DNA of 64,000 nucleotides from Geobacillus genomosp. 3 (GCF_000445995.2 NC_022080.4:3382631-3446630); one strand, 5' to 3'. Counted from the first letter of the stretch, positions 8,590 to 18,237 are shown. The notes: a model not told the origin generated them from the sequence alone. Numbers and translations are program-made.

Positions 8590-9825
8590 ATGCCTCATTA
8601 CACCGACCCTTTCCACGGCGAATTTGACAGCCTCGAAGAGTTTGCCGACCGCGTCAGCGACGTGCTCCAATGTCCGGTGACAATTGAAGACGCGAACCAT
8701 CGGCTCATCGCCTACAGCGCCCACGACGATTACACCGATCCGGCGCGGACGGCGACGATCATCAGCCGGCGCGTCCCGGAAAAAGTGATCAACAGCTTAT
8801 GGAAACAAGGCGCCATCCCGGCGCTTCTCAAAAGCCGCGAGCCGGTGCGCGTCCCGCCGATTCATGACGTCGGCCTCGGCAGCCGCGTCGCTGTCTCCAT
8901 TTGGAAAAATGACGAAGTGATCGGTTTCATCTGGGTGCTGGAAACGAACCGGACGCTGTCGCCCGAGGAGATGGAATGGCTCAAGCTCGCCGCCAAAACA
9001 GCAAAAAACAAAGTGTTGCAGCTGTATATGCGCAAAAACAAAAAAGAAGAGCGGGTGCAGGAGCTGTTTTGGAAATTGCTGACCGGCCATATCGCGACAG
9101 ACGACGAGATTCGCGCCCATCTCACCGCCATGCAAATCCCGGCGGCGCCGCAGTTTGCCGTTGTCGTCTTCCGCTTTGCCGCTGATTTAACCGCCGAAAT
9201 GGAGCGGCAAATTTCTTATCTCTTGCAGACGACCCAGCAAATCCCGATTCTTCTTTATACGACCGACGGCCGCGATGTGATCTTGCTGGCGGCGCCAAAA
9301 ACGGACCAGCCGCTGAAAGAGTTGAATGCGTTCATCGAATCGTTCGCCGCCAAACTGAAAGAACGGTTTCACATTCATGACGTGCAAAGCGGATTCGGCG
9401 TTGTATACAGCGCGTACCGGCTCATTGAAAAAAGCTATCGCGAAGCGCTCGCCGTGCTGGCGCTGAAGGAGAAGCTTGAGGATGACATCAACGGCGTCTA
9501 CGGCTACGCCCAACTCGGCATTTACCAGTTTTTCGACTTTTTGCTCGAAAAAAAACGGCAAGGGAACTGGGCCAACCTGGCGCTCGAGAAATTGCAAGCG
9601 TATGACCGCAAACATCATAGCGATTTTGTGAAGACGTTTGAAACATTTTTTGACCATAACGAAAACATGCAAGAAACTGCTGACGTCCTCAATGTTCATC
9701 CAAATACACTTGCTTACCGGCTCAAGCGAATCGCCGACATCGGCGAGATCGATCTCGGCGATATGAACCAAAAAATCAAATTATACATCGATATTAAATT
9801 AGCGAAATACGAGGCGCGCGGATAA
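8590..9825 (+). CDS. adeR: PucR/CdaR-family activator, likely AdeR
   Basis: 411 residues. The N-terminal half contains a GAF-like sensor (about 20-150); the C-terminus holds the PucR-type helix-turn-helix (about 350-405) with the family pattern ETADVLNVHPNTLAYRLKRI. In B. subtilis the PucR-family protein AdeR sits next to ald and activates alanine dehydrogenase; here the next gene is ald in the same orientation, 116 bases downstream, so the same role is inferred. A perfect palindrome between the two genes (9826-9843) is a possible binding site. The start ATG follows GCGGGGGAACCG. Confidence 0.82.
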   Translation: MPHYTDPFHGEFDSLEEFADRVSDVLQCPVTIEDANHRLIAYSAHDDYTDPARTATIISRRVPEKVINSLWKQGAIPALLKSREPVRVPPIHDVGLGSRVAVSIWKNDEVIGFIWVLETNRTLSPEEMEWLKLAAKTAKNKVLQLYMRKNKKEERVQELFWKLLTGHIATDDEIRAHLTAMQIPAAPQFAVVVFRFAADLTAEMERQISYLLQTTQQIPILLYTTDGRDVILLAAPKTDQPLKELNAFIESFAAKLKERFHIHDVQSGFGVVYSAYRLIEKSYREALAVLALKEKLEDDINGVYGYAQLGIYQFFDFLLEKKRQGNWANLALEKLQAYDRKHHSDFVKTFETFFDHNENMQETADVLNVHPNTLAYRLKRIADIGEIDLGDMNQKIKLYIDIKLAKYEARG

Positions 9826-9843
9826 TTTGTGGAAATCCACAAA
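9826..9843. promoter_or_regulatory. Palindrome between adeR and ald
   Basis: TTGTGGA and TCCACAA flank two bases (9827-9842), extended by one pair on each side. It begins directly after the adeR stop codon. It could be an operator for the PucR-type activator, or a short hairpin ending adeR mRNA; no T-run follows immediately. Confidence 0.4.
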
Positions 9844-9941
9844 ACCCGCGCGCTTCTTTCTCTTTTTTGAACAATGCCGGTCTTGCTTATTCCCTTTTAT
9901 ACTAGTAGTAAGGTCATTTTGAATGAGGAGGACACGAACTC

Positions 9942-11075
9942 ATGATCATTGGTGTACCAAAAGAGATCAAAAACAATGAAAATCGCGTCGCTATCACGCC
10001 AGCTGGCGTTTTGTCGTTCGTTCAAGCCGGGCATACCGTGCTCGTTGAAAAAGACGCCGGGGCCGGCAGCGGATTTGCGAATGAAGATTACGTCCGCGCC
10101 GGGGCGCAAGTGGTCGAACAGGCCGAAGACGTGTGGGCGCAAGCGGATATGATCATGAAAGTGAAAGAGCCGCTGCCAAGCGAATACCGCTTCTTCCGTC
10201 CGGGGCTTGTGCTGTTCACCTACTTGCATTTGGCCGCTGATCCGGAGTTGACACGGGCGTTAAAAGAAAGCGGCGTCATCGCCATCGCCTATGAAACCGT
10301 GCAAGTCGGCCGCACGCTGCCGCTGTTGACGCCGATGAGCGAAGTCGCTGGACGGATGGCGGCGCAAATCGGGGCGCAGTTTTTAGAAAAGCCGTACGGC
10401 GGCAAAGGCATCTTGCTTGGCGGCGTCCCGGGCGTCGCCCGCGGCAAAGTGACGATCATCGGCGGCGGGGTCGTCGGCACAAACGCAGCGAAAGTCGCGG
10501 TCGGCCTCGGCGCAGATGTGACGATCATTGACTTAAACGCCGACCGCCTGCGCGAACTTGACGACATTTTCGGCCGTCAAATTACAACGCTCATGTCCAA
10601 CCCGATGAACATCGCCGAAGCCGTGGCCGAAGCTGACCTTGTCATCGGCGCCGTTCTCATCCCGGGGGCGCGGGCGCCGAAACTCGTCACCGAGGACATG
10701 GTGAAAGCGATGAAACCAGGCTCGGTCATCGTCGATGTCGCCATCGACCAAGGGGGCATTGTCGAGACGAGCGACCACGTCACAACGCACGACGACCCGA
10801 CATACGTCAAACACGGCGTCGTCCATTATGCGGTCGCCAACATGCCAGGCGCTGTCCCGCGCACCTCGACGATCGCGTTGACGAACGTTACGATCCCGTA
10901 CGCCTTGCAAATCGCCAACAAAGGCGTCATGCAAGCGATCACCGACAACCCGGCGCTTGAGCTTGGCGTCAACGTCGCCGGCGGCGAAATCACATACGAA
11001 GCGGTCGCCCGCGACCTCGGCTACCGCTACGTCCCGGCTCGCGAAGCGCTCGGCAAAACGTTGGCCGCCAACTAA
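9942..11075 (+). CDS. ald: Alanine dehydrogenase
   Basis: 377 residues, the usual length. NAD-dependent oxidative deamination of L-alanine to pyruvate, used for growth on alanine and in sporulating cells. The catalytic pair is present at the family positions: Lys75 in IMKVKEP and His96 in YLHLA. The dinucleotide-binding motif [18 protein letters not shown] spans about 174-191. It forms homohexamers in relatives. The ribosome-binding site GAGGAGGA lies 8 bases before the ATG. It follows the likely activator gene adeR and ends at paired hairpins and a terminator (11089-11173). Confidence 0.97.
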   Translation: MIIGVPKEIKNNENRVAITPAGVLSFVQAGHTVLVEKDAGAGSGFANEDYVRAGAQVVEQAEDVWAQADMIMKVKEPLPSEYRFFRPGLVLFTYLHLAADPELTRALKESGVIAIAYETVQVGRTLPLLTPMSEVAGRMAAQIGAQFLEKPYGGKGILLGGVPGVARGKVTIIGGGVVGTNAAKVAVGLGADVTIIDLNADRLRELDDIFGRQITTLMSNPMNIAEAVAEADLVIGAVLIPGARAPKLVTEDMVKAMKPGSVIVDVAIDQGGIVETSDHVTTHDDPTYVKHGVVHYAVANMPGAVPRTSTIALTNVTIPYALQIANKGVMQAITDNPALELGVNVAGGEITYEAVARDLGYRYVPAREALGKTLAAN

Positions 11076-11088
11076 CCGTGATGGACAC

Positions 11089-11173
11089 GGCCGGCAACGT
11101 GCGCTGCCGGCCGCTTGTTCATCACTGCCCATTCTTATCATAGATCGCCCGCTTATAGCGGGCGGCTTTTTTT
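11089..11173 (+). terminator. Double hairpin with intrinsic terminator after ald
   Basis: A first stem GGCCGGCA/TGCCGGCC (11089-11096/11105-11112) is followed by a second, CGCCCGCT/AGCGGGCG (11146-11153/11157-11164), and a run of seven T (11167-11173). The second is a textbook terminator. Confidence 0.88.
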
Positions 11174-11260
11174 GCATCCGTTTCGCTATGCAAAATCATT
11201 TTCGTTCAGCGAAGCGGGCAGTGTATAATGAAAATAGAAAGCTGGAAAGAAGGTGGTTTC

Positions 11261-11827
11261 GTGAACGTTCCGGAAAAACAGGCGGTGTCGCTTGAAGAAT
11301 TTTACCGCATGCGGGAAACAACCGACCGCATTTTAGAATACATTGCTGGCGCCGTGTTGATGCCTCCCTCCCCTTCGACCCAGCACCAACGCATATCGGG
11401 GCGATTGTACGTCAAACTGTTCCACTTTGTAGAAAAAAAGCCGTGCGAAGTGTTTCATGCCCCTTTTGATATCGAGCTAAAGAGTGAGCGGATCGAAGGC
11501 AAGACAATCGTCGTTCCGGATTTAACCGTGATTTGTGATCAAAGCGGATTAACGGATACAAAATTTGTCGGCGTTCCAACGTTAATCATTGAAATTTTAA
11601 GTCCTTCCAACCAGGCGCATGATCTCGTGTTCAAATTGAACTTGTATATGCAATACGGAGTCCATGAATATTGGATCGTGAACCCTATGCACTCTGTTGT
11701 GCAAGTCTACTCGCTCAATGACGATGGACAGTATGAGCAAGCCGGCGTCTGGAAAGAAACCGGCATGGCATGTTCGCGCACGCTTGACGGTTTTTCTGTT
11801 GATGTAGAACAACTATTTCGTCCTTGA
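11261..11827 (+). CDS. Uma2-family protein (DUF820, PD-(D/E)XK fold)
   Basis: 188 residues. The restriction-endonuclease-like core is visible: VPDLTVICD followed by LIIEILSPSN (Asp and Glu of the PD-(D/E)XK site), then a Lys-containing helix and EYWIVNP. Biological role is unknown for the family, which is abundant in cyanobacteria and thermophiles. The upstream ATG at 11228 is rejected as a start because it lies inside TATAAT (11224-11229), a likely -10; the GTG at 11261 has AGAAGGTGG before it. It stands alone between ald and pdxK. Confidence 0.8.
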   Translation: MNVPEKQAVSLEEFYRMRETTDRILEYIAGAVLMPPSPSTQHQRISGRLYVKLFHFVEKKPCEVFHAPFDIELKSERIEGKTIVVPDLTVICDQSGLTDTKFVGVPTLIIEILSPSNQAHDLVFKLNLYMQYGVHEYWIVNPMHSVVQVYSLNDDGQYEQAGVWKETGMACSRTLDGFSVDVEQLFRP

Positions 11828-11872
11828 AGGCCGCTTCATGATATAATCTTGTGGAACAAAGGAGTGATGACG

Positions 11873-12688
11873 ATGACCATGCCAAAAGCGTTAACGATCG
11901 CCGGCTCGGACAGCAGCGGCGGCGCCGGGCTGCAGGCGGACTTGAAAACGTTCCAAGAGCTTGGCGTATACGGCATGACGGCGATCACGACGATCGTCGC
12001 CATGGATCCGCACAACCGTTGGGCGCATCAAGTGTTTCCGGTGGACTTGGCGACGATCGAAGCCCAGCTTGAGACGATCATCGTCGGCGTCGGGATTGAC
12101 GCCTTCAAAACAGGCATGCTTCCGACAACGGATATCATTGAATTGGCGGCGCGCACCATTGAAAAACATGGATTGAAAAACGCTGTCATCGACCCGGTTA
12201 TGGTATGCAAAGGGGCGGATGAGCCGCTCCACCCGGAAAATACGGTGTGCTACCGGGAAACGCTCGTGCCAAAAGCAACGGTCGTGACGCCGAACTTGTT
12301 TGAGGCGGCACAACTCTCCGGCCTGCCGCGCATCGAAACCGTCGAGGACATGAAAGAAGCGGCCGGACGCATTCATGAGCTCGGAGCTCAATATGTGATC
12401 GTCAAAGGCGGGCGGAAAATTCCGCACGACTATGCGGTTGACGTCCTTTACGACGGCAAAACGTTCGAACTGCTTGAGTCGGAACGGATTGACACGACGT
12501 ATACGCATGGCGCCGGCTGCACGTTCTCGGCCGCCATTGCCGCCGAACTGGCAAAAGGCCGGCCGGTGAAAGACGCCATTGCGACAGCCAAAGCGTTCAT
12601 CACGGCGGCGATCCGCCATTCGTTCCCGTTAAACGAATACGTCGGCCCGACACATCACGGCGCATACCGCCGCTATGAAGGAAAGTAG
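11873..12688 (+). CDS. pdxK: Pyridoxine/pyridoxal kinase of the ThiD-like type
   Basis: 271 residues, ribokinase superfamily. The N-terminus KALTIAGSDSSGGAGLQAD and the C-terminal THGAGCTFSAAIAAELAKG (anion hole and catalytic Asp region) are clear. Such proteins are often annotated as hydroxymethylpyrimidine kinase ThiD; from memory the sequence matches B. subtilis PdxK closely, including length, so vitamin B6 salvage (phosphorylation of pyridoxal, pyridoxine or HMP) is preferred. No thiamine genes are nearby. Of three in-frame ATGs the one at 11873 is chosen: AAGGAG lies eight bases upstream and the start aligns with PdxK. A terminator follows at 12690. Confidence 0.88.
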   Translation: MTMPKALTIAGSDSSGGAGLQADLKTFQELGVYGMTAITTIVAMDPHNRWAHQVFPVDLATIEAQLETIIVGVGIDAFKTGMLPTTDIIELAARTIEKHGLKNAVIDPVMVCKGADEPLHPENTVCYRETLVPKATVVTPNLFEAAQLSGLPRIETVEDMKEAAGRIHELGAQYVIVKGGRKIPHDYAVDVLYDGKTFELLESERIDTTYTHGAGCTFSAAIAAELAKGRPVKDAIATAKAFITAAIRHSFPLNEYVGPTHHGAYRRYEGK

Positions 12689-12689
12689 G

Positions 12690-12716
12690 CAAGGCTTCAA
12701 GCCTTGTCTTTTTTCA
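12690..12716 (+). terminator. Intrinsic terminator of pdxK
   Basis: CAAGGCT (12690-12696) and AGCCTTG (12700-12706) form a 7-bp stem with a TCA loop, followed by a T-rich run (12707-12714). Confidence 0.85.
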
Positions 12717-12877
12717 CAAGGCGATTCGCCGCCGGAACTGTAAGGAGACTGTCTTCCCTTGAAAAGCGCGGGACTGCCGCATTCATGCCTTGAAAAAATG
12801 AATGCGCCAGACGGGCTTCGCCATGATAAAATAAGCATTATGCGTCGCGATAAAATTGAGAAAGGAGAGTGCCGCCA

Positions 12878-13738
12878 TTGCGCGTATCCGCTGTCCAATA
12901 TCATTTGCATACGATCGGTTCGTTTGACGAATTTGCCGCGCAAGTGACACATTACGTCAAAACAGCGCAAGAGTTTGACGCCGAATTTGTGTTGTTTCCG
13001 GAGTTTTTGACGACCCAGCTGCTTTCGATTCCGCTTGACGGCGGACGGCGGGCGACAATCAACGACTTGCCCGATTATACCGAAAAATATACCGAGCTGT
13101 TTACGTCGCTCGCCAAAGACACGGGCATGTACTTGATCGGCGGCACGCATGTCATCCGCCAAAACGGCAAGCTGTACAATGTCGCCCATTTGTTTACGCC
13201 GGACGGGACGGTCCATCGCCAGGCGAAGCTGCATATCACCCCGACCGAGGTCAACGAGTGGAACATCGCCCCGGGCGACGGGCTTCATGTCTTCGAAACG
13301 GACAAGGCGACGATCGCCATCTTGACGTGCTATGACATCGAGTTTCCGGAAATCGTCCGTCTGGCGCGCGCCAAAGGGGCGGACGTCATCTTTTGTCCAT
13401 CGTGCACCGACGACCGGCACGGGTTTTACCGCGTACGGTATTGCTGCCACGCGCGGGCGGTCGAGAACGAAGTGTATGTCGTCACGACCGGCACAGTCGG
13501 CTCGCTCCCGACCGTTGACTTTATGCGCGCCAACTTCGGCCAGGCGGCCGTCATCACGCCAAACGACATTCCGTTCCCGCAAGGCGGCGTGCTTGCATCG
13601 GGCGAGATCAACGGCGACATGGTCGTTACCGCTGACCTTGACTTGTCGCTCCTTCGCAAAGTGCGGGAAAAAGGATCAGTCACGACATGGCGCGACCGCC
13701 GCACCGATTTGTACCCGGACTGGAACACCATGGCGTAA
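12878..13738 (+). CDS. Carbon-nitrogen hydrolase (nitrilase superfamily)
   Basis: 286 residues with the Glu-Lys-Cys triad of the nitrilase superfamily: Glu in FPEF (about 44), Lys in KLHITPTE (about 114) and Cys in LTCYDIEFPE (about 150). Members hydrolyse amides, carbamoyl groups or nitriles; the substrate here cannot be told. In B. subtilis a comparable domain is fused to an acetyltransferase (YhcX); here it stands alone. The TTG at 12878 is preferred over the GTG at 12869 because AAAGGAG ends at 12867, ten bases before TTG but too close to GTG. An unusual GC-rich tract follows. Confidence 0.83.
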   Translation: MRVSAVQYHLHTIGSFDEFAAQVTHYVKTAQEFDAEFVLFPEFLTTQLLSIPLDGGRRATINDLPDYTEKYTELFTSLAKDTGMYLIGGTHVIRQNGKLYNVAHLFTPDGTVHRQAKLHITPTEVNEWNIAPGDGLHVFETDKATIAILTCYDIEFPEIVRLARAKGADVIFCPSCTDDRHGFYRVRYCCHARAVENEVYVVTTGTVGSLPTVDFMRANFGQAAVITPNDIPFPQGGVLASGEINGDMVVTADLDLSLLRKVREKGSVTTWRDRRTDLYPDWNTMA

Positions 13739-13740
13739 CA

Positions 13741-14030
13741 TCGGCGAGCCACCCCAACACCGGGCGGGGCGCCGCCGCAACACGGCATGCCCGCGGTCCA
13801 ACCGGAACGGCGCGGCACCGCGACACACATTGGCATCCGGACCAGAGCGGAGCGGGGCGCGACAACGCGACATGTGTTGACATCCGGACCAGAGCAGGGC
13901 GCGACACCCCTTTGCCCCGGCTTAAAGTTGATCATGACGGCACCGCAACACCGCCAGCGCCCGGCCGAGGCGGCAAAGCGGCGCGGCGGGCTGCAACAAC
14001 GCTTATACTCAAGACAAAATGCCGATCATG
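13741..14030. repeat. GC-rich intergenic tract with a tandem 47-bp-spaced duplication
   Basis: The roughly 330-base gap between the hydrolase and putP holds no credible gene. It is far richer in G and C than its surroundings. Bases 13819-13848 and 13866-13895 are near-copies: 25 of 30 positions agree and all five differences are transitions; both share CATCCGGACCAGAGC, and similarity continues for about 12 more bases with a small gap. Overlapping open frames on both strands are a by-product of GC-richness. Confidence 0.6.
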
Positions 14031-14033
14031 ACG

Positions 14034-14063
14034 ACAGGGTGTCTCCGCCGAGGGACACCCTGT
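14034..14063. terminator. Hairpin between hydrolase gene and putP
   Basis: ACAGGGTGTC (14034-14043) pairs perfectly with GACACCCTGT (14054-14063). Only a weak T-rich stretch follows on either strand, so it is likely a shared 3' end for the converging hydrolase and putP transcripts rather than a strong one-way terminator. Confidence 0.55.
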
Positions 14064-14072
14064 TCATTTCGC

Positions 14073-15530
14073 TTATGACAACGACCTTTTAAACTGATCA
14101 AACTGTTCCGCCACTTTCCCTTCCGGCGCTTTTGTCAACAGGCTGACGACGACAATGGCGACAAGGCTCGCGGCAAAGCCCGGGATCATTTCATATAGCA
14201 GCCCTTTCAAATACTCCGACTGCGTCCAAAGGATCACTGTCAACGCCCCGGCGACCATGCCGGCGAGCGCTCCCCATTTCGTCATCCGCCGCCAGAACAG
14301 GCTCAGCAAAATCACCGGCCCGAATGACGCGCCAAATCCAGCCCATGCATAGCCGACCAAGTTTAAAATCGTGTCATTTTTCGTATATGCCAGCGCGGTC
14401 GCGACAATGGCGACGATGAGAACCGACAGGCGCCCGACGAAGACAAGCTCTTTGTCCGAGGCAGAGCGGCGAAACAACACTTTATACAAATCTTCCGTCA
14501 GCGAGCTCGACGTGACGAGCAGCTGCGACGAGATCGTGCTCATAATCGCCGCCAAAATCGCCGCCAGCAGAAATCCGGTAATAATCGGATGGAACAAAAT
14601 TTCACCCAGCTGGATAAACACCGTTTCCGGGTCATCAAGCTTCGTGCCGTGTTGCGAAAAGTAAGCGATTCCAAAAAGACCGGTCAACATCGCCCCGACA
14701 ACGGAAAAAATCATCCAGCCCATGCCGATGCGGCGGGCGCTTTTCATTTCTTTCACCGACTTAATGGCCATAAAGCGGACAATGATGTGCGGCTGGCCGA
14801 AATACCCAAGCCCCCAGGCGAATAATGAAATGATGCCAAGAAAACTTGTTCCTTTCCATAAATTCAACAAGTTCGGGTCAATATCGCGAATCGTCCCCAC
14901 CGTTTCAACGGGGCCACCCGTATGGAACAGCGTCACAACCGGAACGAGAATCAACGCGATAAACATGATCGTCCCTTGGACAAAGTCCGTCCAGCTGACT
15001 GCCAAAAAGCCGCCAAACAGCGTATAGGCGACAACGACCCCGCCGACGATCCACAATCCCGTATGGTAACTGACACCAAACGAGTTTTCAAACAACACGC
15101 CTCCCGAAACAAGGCCGGACGAGACATAAAACGTAAAAAAGATCATAATGACAATCCCGGACACCATCCGCAACAATTTCGATGCATCGCCGAAACGGTT
15201 TTCCAAAAATTCCGGAATCGTAATCGAGTCGTTTGCCACTTCCGTATAGACGCGCAAGCGCGGCGCGACGTACAGCCAGTTCGCATAAGCGCCGAGCGTC
15301 AACCCGATGGCGATCCACGCGGCGCTCACCCCGTCGACAAACATCGCTCCCGGCAGGCCCATGAGCAGCCAGCCGCTCATATCGGAAGCCCCGGCGCTGA
15401 GCGCGGTCACGGCCGGCCCAAGCGTCCGGCCGCCAAGCATATAATCGGACAAGTTGGCCGTCCGTTTATAGGCCCAATAGCCAATCCAAAGCATGCCAAC
15501 TAAATACACAATGACGGAAAATAAGACCAT
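14073..15530 (-). CDS. putP: Sodium/proline symporter
   Basis: 485 residues, SSS family, about 13 membrane helices. The N-terminal helix pair and the conserved [19 protein letters not shown] segment, part of the sodium and substrate site, are typical of PutP/OpuE. It takes up proline with sodium as nutrient or osmoprotectant; which of the two roles cannot be told. No put catabolic genes are adjacent. The open frame extends 23 codons upstream, but the ATG at 15530 is chosen since AAGGAGAGTGGCG precedes it and the hydrophobic helix begins at once. Confidence 0.93.
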   Translation of the reverse strand: MVLFSVIVYLVGMLWIGYWAYKRTANLSDYMLGGRTLGPAVTALSAGASDMSGWLLMGLPGAMFVDGVSAAWIAIGLTLGAYANWLYVAPRLRVYTEVANDSITIPEFLENRFGDASKLLRMVSGIVIMIFFTFYVSSGLVSGGVLFENSFGVSYHTGLWIVGGVVVAYTLFGGFLAVSWTDFVQGTIMFIALILVPVVTLFHTGGPVETVGTIRDIDPNLLNLWKGTSFLGIISLFAWGLGYFGQPHIIVRFMAIKSVKEMKSARRIGMGWMIFSVVGAMLTGLFGIAYFSQHGTKLDDPETVFIQLGEILFHPIITGFLLAAILAAIMSTISSQLLVTSSSLTEDLYKVLFRRSASDKELVFVGRLSVLIVAIVATALAYTKNDTILNLVGYAWAGFGASFGPVILLSLFWRRMTKWGALAGMVAGALTVILWTQSEYLKGLLYEMIPGFAASLVAIVVVSLLTKAPEGKVAEQFDQFKRSLS

Positions 15531-15935
15531 CGCCACTCTCCTTCCCTTTGCTGTCTTGTCACCACTTCCATCATATTGAAAGAGATTGTATTTACACAAT
15601 AGTATTTATTTTTTTCCATACCGTCATAGCAATGAAATAGCGAAAATCGTTGCCGCTCCCACCTTGTTTTTGATATAATATTCTGAGAATTCAAGGCAGA
15701 TGCCCCTATTCCATCATAGAAAGTTATCTTATAAAAATTCATTTAAAATTATATTCTCCACATAACCTTTTTCATATTTCGCGAAAAACATTGAAAAATA
15801 TGCTTTTTTCCCTTTTCGACGCCCATACCAAAATGTTCAAACAATTATTTTTATAAAACCTATTGCATAATCACAAAAATATTGATAGTATGATAATCGT
15901 TCATCGACAATTATTCCAAAGGGGGATTTTATAAG
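15531..15935. other. AT-rich divergent intergenic region putP/artJ
   Basis: About 400 bases without a credible gene between the divergent putP and artJ. It contains the artJ promoter (15863-15891) and, on the minus strand, a weak TTGCTA/TAAATA pair upstream of putP. Its low GC content contrasts with both flanks. An 80-codon frame overlapping the putP start has no ribosome-binding site and is not supported. Confidence 0.5.
15863..15891 (+). promoter_or_regulatory. SigA-type promoter of artJMP
   Basis: -35 TTGCAT (15863-15868), 17-base spacer, -10 TAGTAT (15886-15891), 45 bases upstream of the artJ start codon. Confidence 0.65.
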
Positions 15936-16757
15936 ATGTTAAACATGAAGAAAGGGTTGATCGTGGCAGTCGTCGCCGCGTTGTTTATGGCGCTCGCCGC
16001 CTGCGGCAAGTCGACGGAGACAAGCTCGCCGTCAGGCAGTAAAGAAGAAGGAAACCAAAAAATCACCGTCGGGACAGACGCAGCGTTTGCGCCATTTGAG
16101 TATATGGAAAAAGGAAAAATTGTCGGCTTCGACGTTGACCTTCTCGACGCCGTCATGAAAGAAGCCGGCTTGGATTATGAATTGAAAAATGTCGGCTGGG
16201 ATCCTTTGTTTGCTGCGTTGCAAAGCAAAGAGATCGACATGGGGATTTCCGGCATTACGATTACGGATGAACGGAAACAAACGTACGATTTCTCGGCTCC
16301 ATACTTTGAAGCAACACAAGTCATCTTAGTCAAAGAAGGCAACCCGGTGAAAAACGCCCTTGACTTAAAAGGCAAAACAATCGGCGTCCAAAACGCAACA
16401 ACGGGTCAGGAGGCAGCGGAAAAACTTCTTGGCAAAGGCAATCATATTAAAAAATTCGAAACATCTGTCGTCGCGATTATGGAACTGTTGAACGGCGGCG
16501 TTGATGCCGTGGTCACCGATAACGCGGTCGCAAACGAATACGTGAAAAACAACCCGGATAAAAAACTGCAAGTCATTGAAGATCCACAAAACTTCGCTTC
16601 GGAATACTACGGCATGATCTTCCCGAAAGACAGCGAATTGAAAGCCAAAGTGGACGAAGCATTGCAAAACGTGATCGACAGCGGCAAATATGCAGAGATT
16701 TACAAAAAATGGTTTGGTAAAGAACCGAATATAGAAGGCTTAAAACAACAACAATAA
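15936..16757 (+). CDS. artJ: Arginine/lysine/histidine-binding lipoprotein of ABC transporter
   Basis: 273 residues. A signal peptide ends in the lipobox LAAC (cysteine about residue 22), so the protein is lipid-anchored outside the membrane. The remainder is a family-3 periplasmic-binding fold beginning ITVGTDAAFAPFEY. From memory it closely matches the basic-amino-acid receptor ArtJ of G. stearothermophilus, whose genes lie in the same order artJ-artM-artP. AAAGGGGGA precedes the first ATG by ten bases; a second in-frame ATG three codons later is less well spaced. A hairpin in the artJ-artM gap probably keeps the receptor in excess over the membrane parts. Confidence 0.93.
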   Translation: MLNMKKGLIVAVVAALFMALAACGKSTETSSPSGSKEEGNQKITVGTDAAFAPFEYMEKGKIVGFDVDLLDAVMKEAGLDYELKNVGWDPLFAALQSKEIDMGISGITITDERKQTYDFSAPYFEATQVILVKEGNPVKNALDLKGKTIGVQNATTGQEAAEKLLGKGNHIKKFETSVVAIMELLNGGVDAVVTDNAVANEYVKNNPDKKLQVIEDPQNFASEYYGMIFPKDSELKAKVDEALQNVIDSGKYAEIYKKWFGKEPNIEGLKQQQ

Positions 16758-16768
16758 GCGCACGAACA

Positions 16769-16807
16769 CGAAAAATGCGTAACTGCTAGCAAGTTACGCA
16801 TTTTTCG
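16769..16807 (+). terminator. Strong hairpin between artJ and artM
   Basis: A perfect 16-bp stem (16769-16784 with 16792-16807) has a 7-base loop and U-rich 3' arm ATTTTTCG. It stands 12 bases after the artJ stop and before the artM ribosome-binding site. In binding-protein transporters such a structure lets only part of transcription through and stabilises the upstream mRNA. Confidence 0.8.
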
Positions 16808-16825
16808 TAGAGAAAGGTGAGATCG

Positions 16826-17482
16826 ATGGACTTTCGTTTTGATATTATTGTCGAATACGCTCCTTATTTTTTCCAAGGGCTGCTCATCACGATCGGCGTA
16901 TCGTTGGCCGGCATCATGTTTGGTCTTATTCTCGGGTTGTTCATCGGCCTTGGCAAAATGTCGTCCAACCCGATTGTCCGTTTGCCGTTTTCCTGGTACA
17001 TTAACTTTTTTCGCGGCACACCGCTTGTTGTGCAAATTTTGCTCGTCCACTTCGGCGCCATGCCGCTCTTTTTCGGCCAACCAAATGCCATCGCTTCCCT
17101 GGCCGTCTCACTGTCGCTCAACTCGGCTGCGTATGTCGCGGAAATTTTCCGCGCCGGCATTCAATCGATCGACAAAGGGCAAATGGAAGCCGCCCGCTCG
17201 CTCGGCATGACGCACGTTCAGGCGATGCGTTATATTATTTTGCCGCAAGCGTTAAAGCGCATGATTCCCCCGTTTGCCAATGAGTTTATCGTCTTGATTA
17301 AAGATTCGTCGCTCGGGATGGTCATCGCCGCTCCGGAAATCATGTATTGGGGCAAAGCGGCCGCAGGCGAATATTACCGCGTCTGGGAGCCGTATTTAAC
17401 GGTCGCATTCATTTATTTAATCTTAACGCTTTCCTTAAGCAAATTGTCACATTACCTTGAAAGGAAGTATTCGACCCAATGA
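16826..17482 (+). CDS. artM: Arginine ABC transporter permease
   Basis: 218 residues, His/Glu/Gln/Arg/opine-type permease with about five membrane helices. The EAA loop that contacts the ATPase reads [20 protein letters not shown] (about 115-135). Two copies are expected to pair with two ArtP and one ArtJ. The frame extends to a GTG at 16817, but that GTG is part of the AAAGGTGAG ribosome-binding site, so the ATG at 16826 is used. The stop overlaps the artP start by four bases, indicating translational coupling. Confidence 0.94.
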   Translation: MDFRFDIIVEYAPYFFQGLLITIGVSLAGIMFGLILGLFIGLGKMSSNPIVRLPFSWYINFFRGTPLVVQILLVHFGAMPLFFGQPNAIASLAVSLSLNSAAYVAEIFRAGIQSIDKGQMEAARSLGMTHVQAMRYIILPQALKRMIPPFANEFIVLIKDSSLGMVIAAPEIMYWGKAAAGEYYRVWEPYLTVAFIYLILTLSLSKLSHYLERKYSTQ

Positions 17483-18201
17483 TCGACGTACGCCAGTTGA
17501 AAAAATCGTTCGGTTCGCTCCAAGTATTAAAAGGAATCGATGCCCATATCCGCGAAGGAGAAGTCGTGGTCGTCATCGGCCCGTCGGGGTCGGGAAAATC
17601 AACGTTTTTGCGATGCTTAAACTTGCTGGAAGATTTCGATGAAGGCGAGATCATCATTGACGGCATCAACTTAAAAGCGAAAGATACGGATTTAAATAAA
17701 GTGCGGGAAGAAGTCGGAATGGTGTTCCAGCGCTTTAACTTGTTCCCGCATATGACCGTTTTAAACAACATTACGCTTGCGCCAATGAAAGTGCGCAAAT
17801 GGCCGCGCGAAAAAGCGGAGGCAAAAGCGATCGAGCTGCTCGCCAAAGTCGGGCTGCAAGATAAAGCGCACGTCTACCCGGACTCCCTCTCCGGCGGACA
17901 GGCGCAGCGCGTCGCCATCGCCCGGGCATTGGCCATGGAGCCGAAAATTATGTTGTTTGATGAACCGACGTCAGCGCTTGACCCGGAAATGGTCGGCGAG
18001 GTGCTCTCGGTCATGAAGCAACTCGCCAATGAAGGGATGACGATGGTCGTCGTCACCCATGAGATGGGCTTCGCCCGCGAAGTCGGCGATCGCGTTCTGT
18101 TTATGGACGGCGGCTACATCGTTGAAGAAGGGAAGCCGGAAGAGTTGTTCGACCGCCCGCAGCATGAGCGGACAAAAGCGTTTTTGTCGAAAGTATTGTA
18201 G
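17479..18201 (+). CDS. artP: Arginine ABC transporter ATPase
   Basis: 240 residues with all ABC motifs: Walker A GPSGSGKS (about 34-41), Q-loop in [11 protein letters not shown], signature LSGGQAQR, Walker [14 protein letters not shown] and the switch His in VVVTHEM. It energises uptake of arginine and probably lysine and histidine with ArtM and ArtJ. It overlaps artM by ATGA and ends at a strong terminator. From memory nearly identical to the structurally studied G. stearothermophilus ArtP. Confidence 0.96.
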   Translation: MIDVRQLKKSFGSLQVLKGIDAHIREGEVVVVIGPSGSGKSTFLRCLNLLEDFDEGEIIIDGINLKAKDTDLNKVREEVGMVFQRFNLFPHMTVLNNITLAPMKVRKWPREKAEAKAIELLAKVGLQDKAHVYPDSLSGGQAQRVAIARALAMEPKIMLFDEPTSALDPEMVGEVLSVMKQLANEGMTMVVVTHEMGFAREVGDRVLFMDGGYIVEEGKPEELFDRPQHERTKAFLSKVL

Positions 18202-18202
18202 A

Positions 18203-18237
18203 AGGCGTCTTGCCCATTCGAGGCAAGACGCCTTTTT
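18203..18237 (+). terminator. Intrinsic terminator of artJMP
   Basis: AGGCGTCTTGCC (18203-18214) pairs with GGCAAGACGCCT (18222-18233), followed by T5. Confidence 0.9.

Noticed and set aside
11873..12688. ThiD (HMP kinase) as the name for this kinase
   Set aside because: Length and sequence fit Bacillus PdxK better, and there is no thiamine operon context; some HMP kinase activity remains possible.
13676..14031. Several overlapping frames on both strands in the GC-rich tract
   Set aside because: GC-rich DNA lacks stop codons by chance; proteins are low-complexity Arg/Pro/Thr-rich and overlap each other.
15500..15742. 80-codon minus-strand frame overlapping the putP start
   Set aside because: No ribosome-binding site, overlaps the real start of putP in another frame, and shows no family features.
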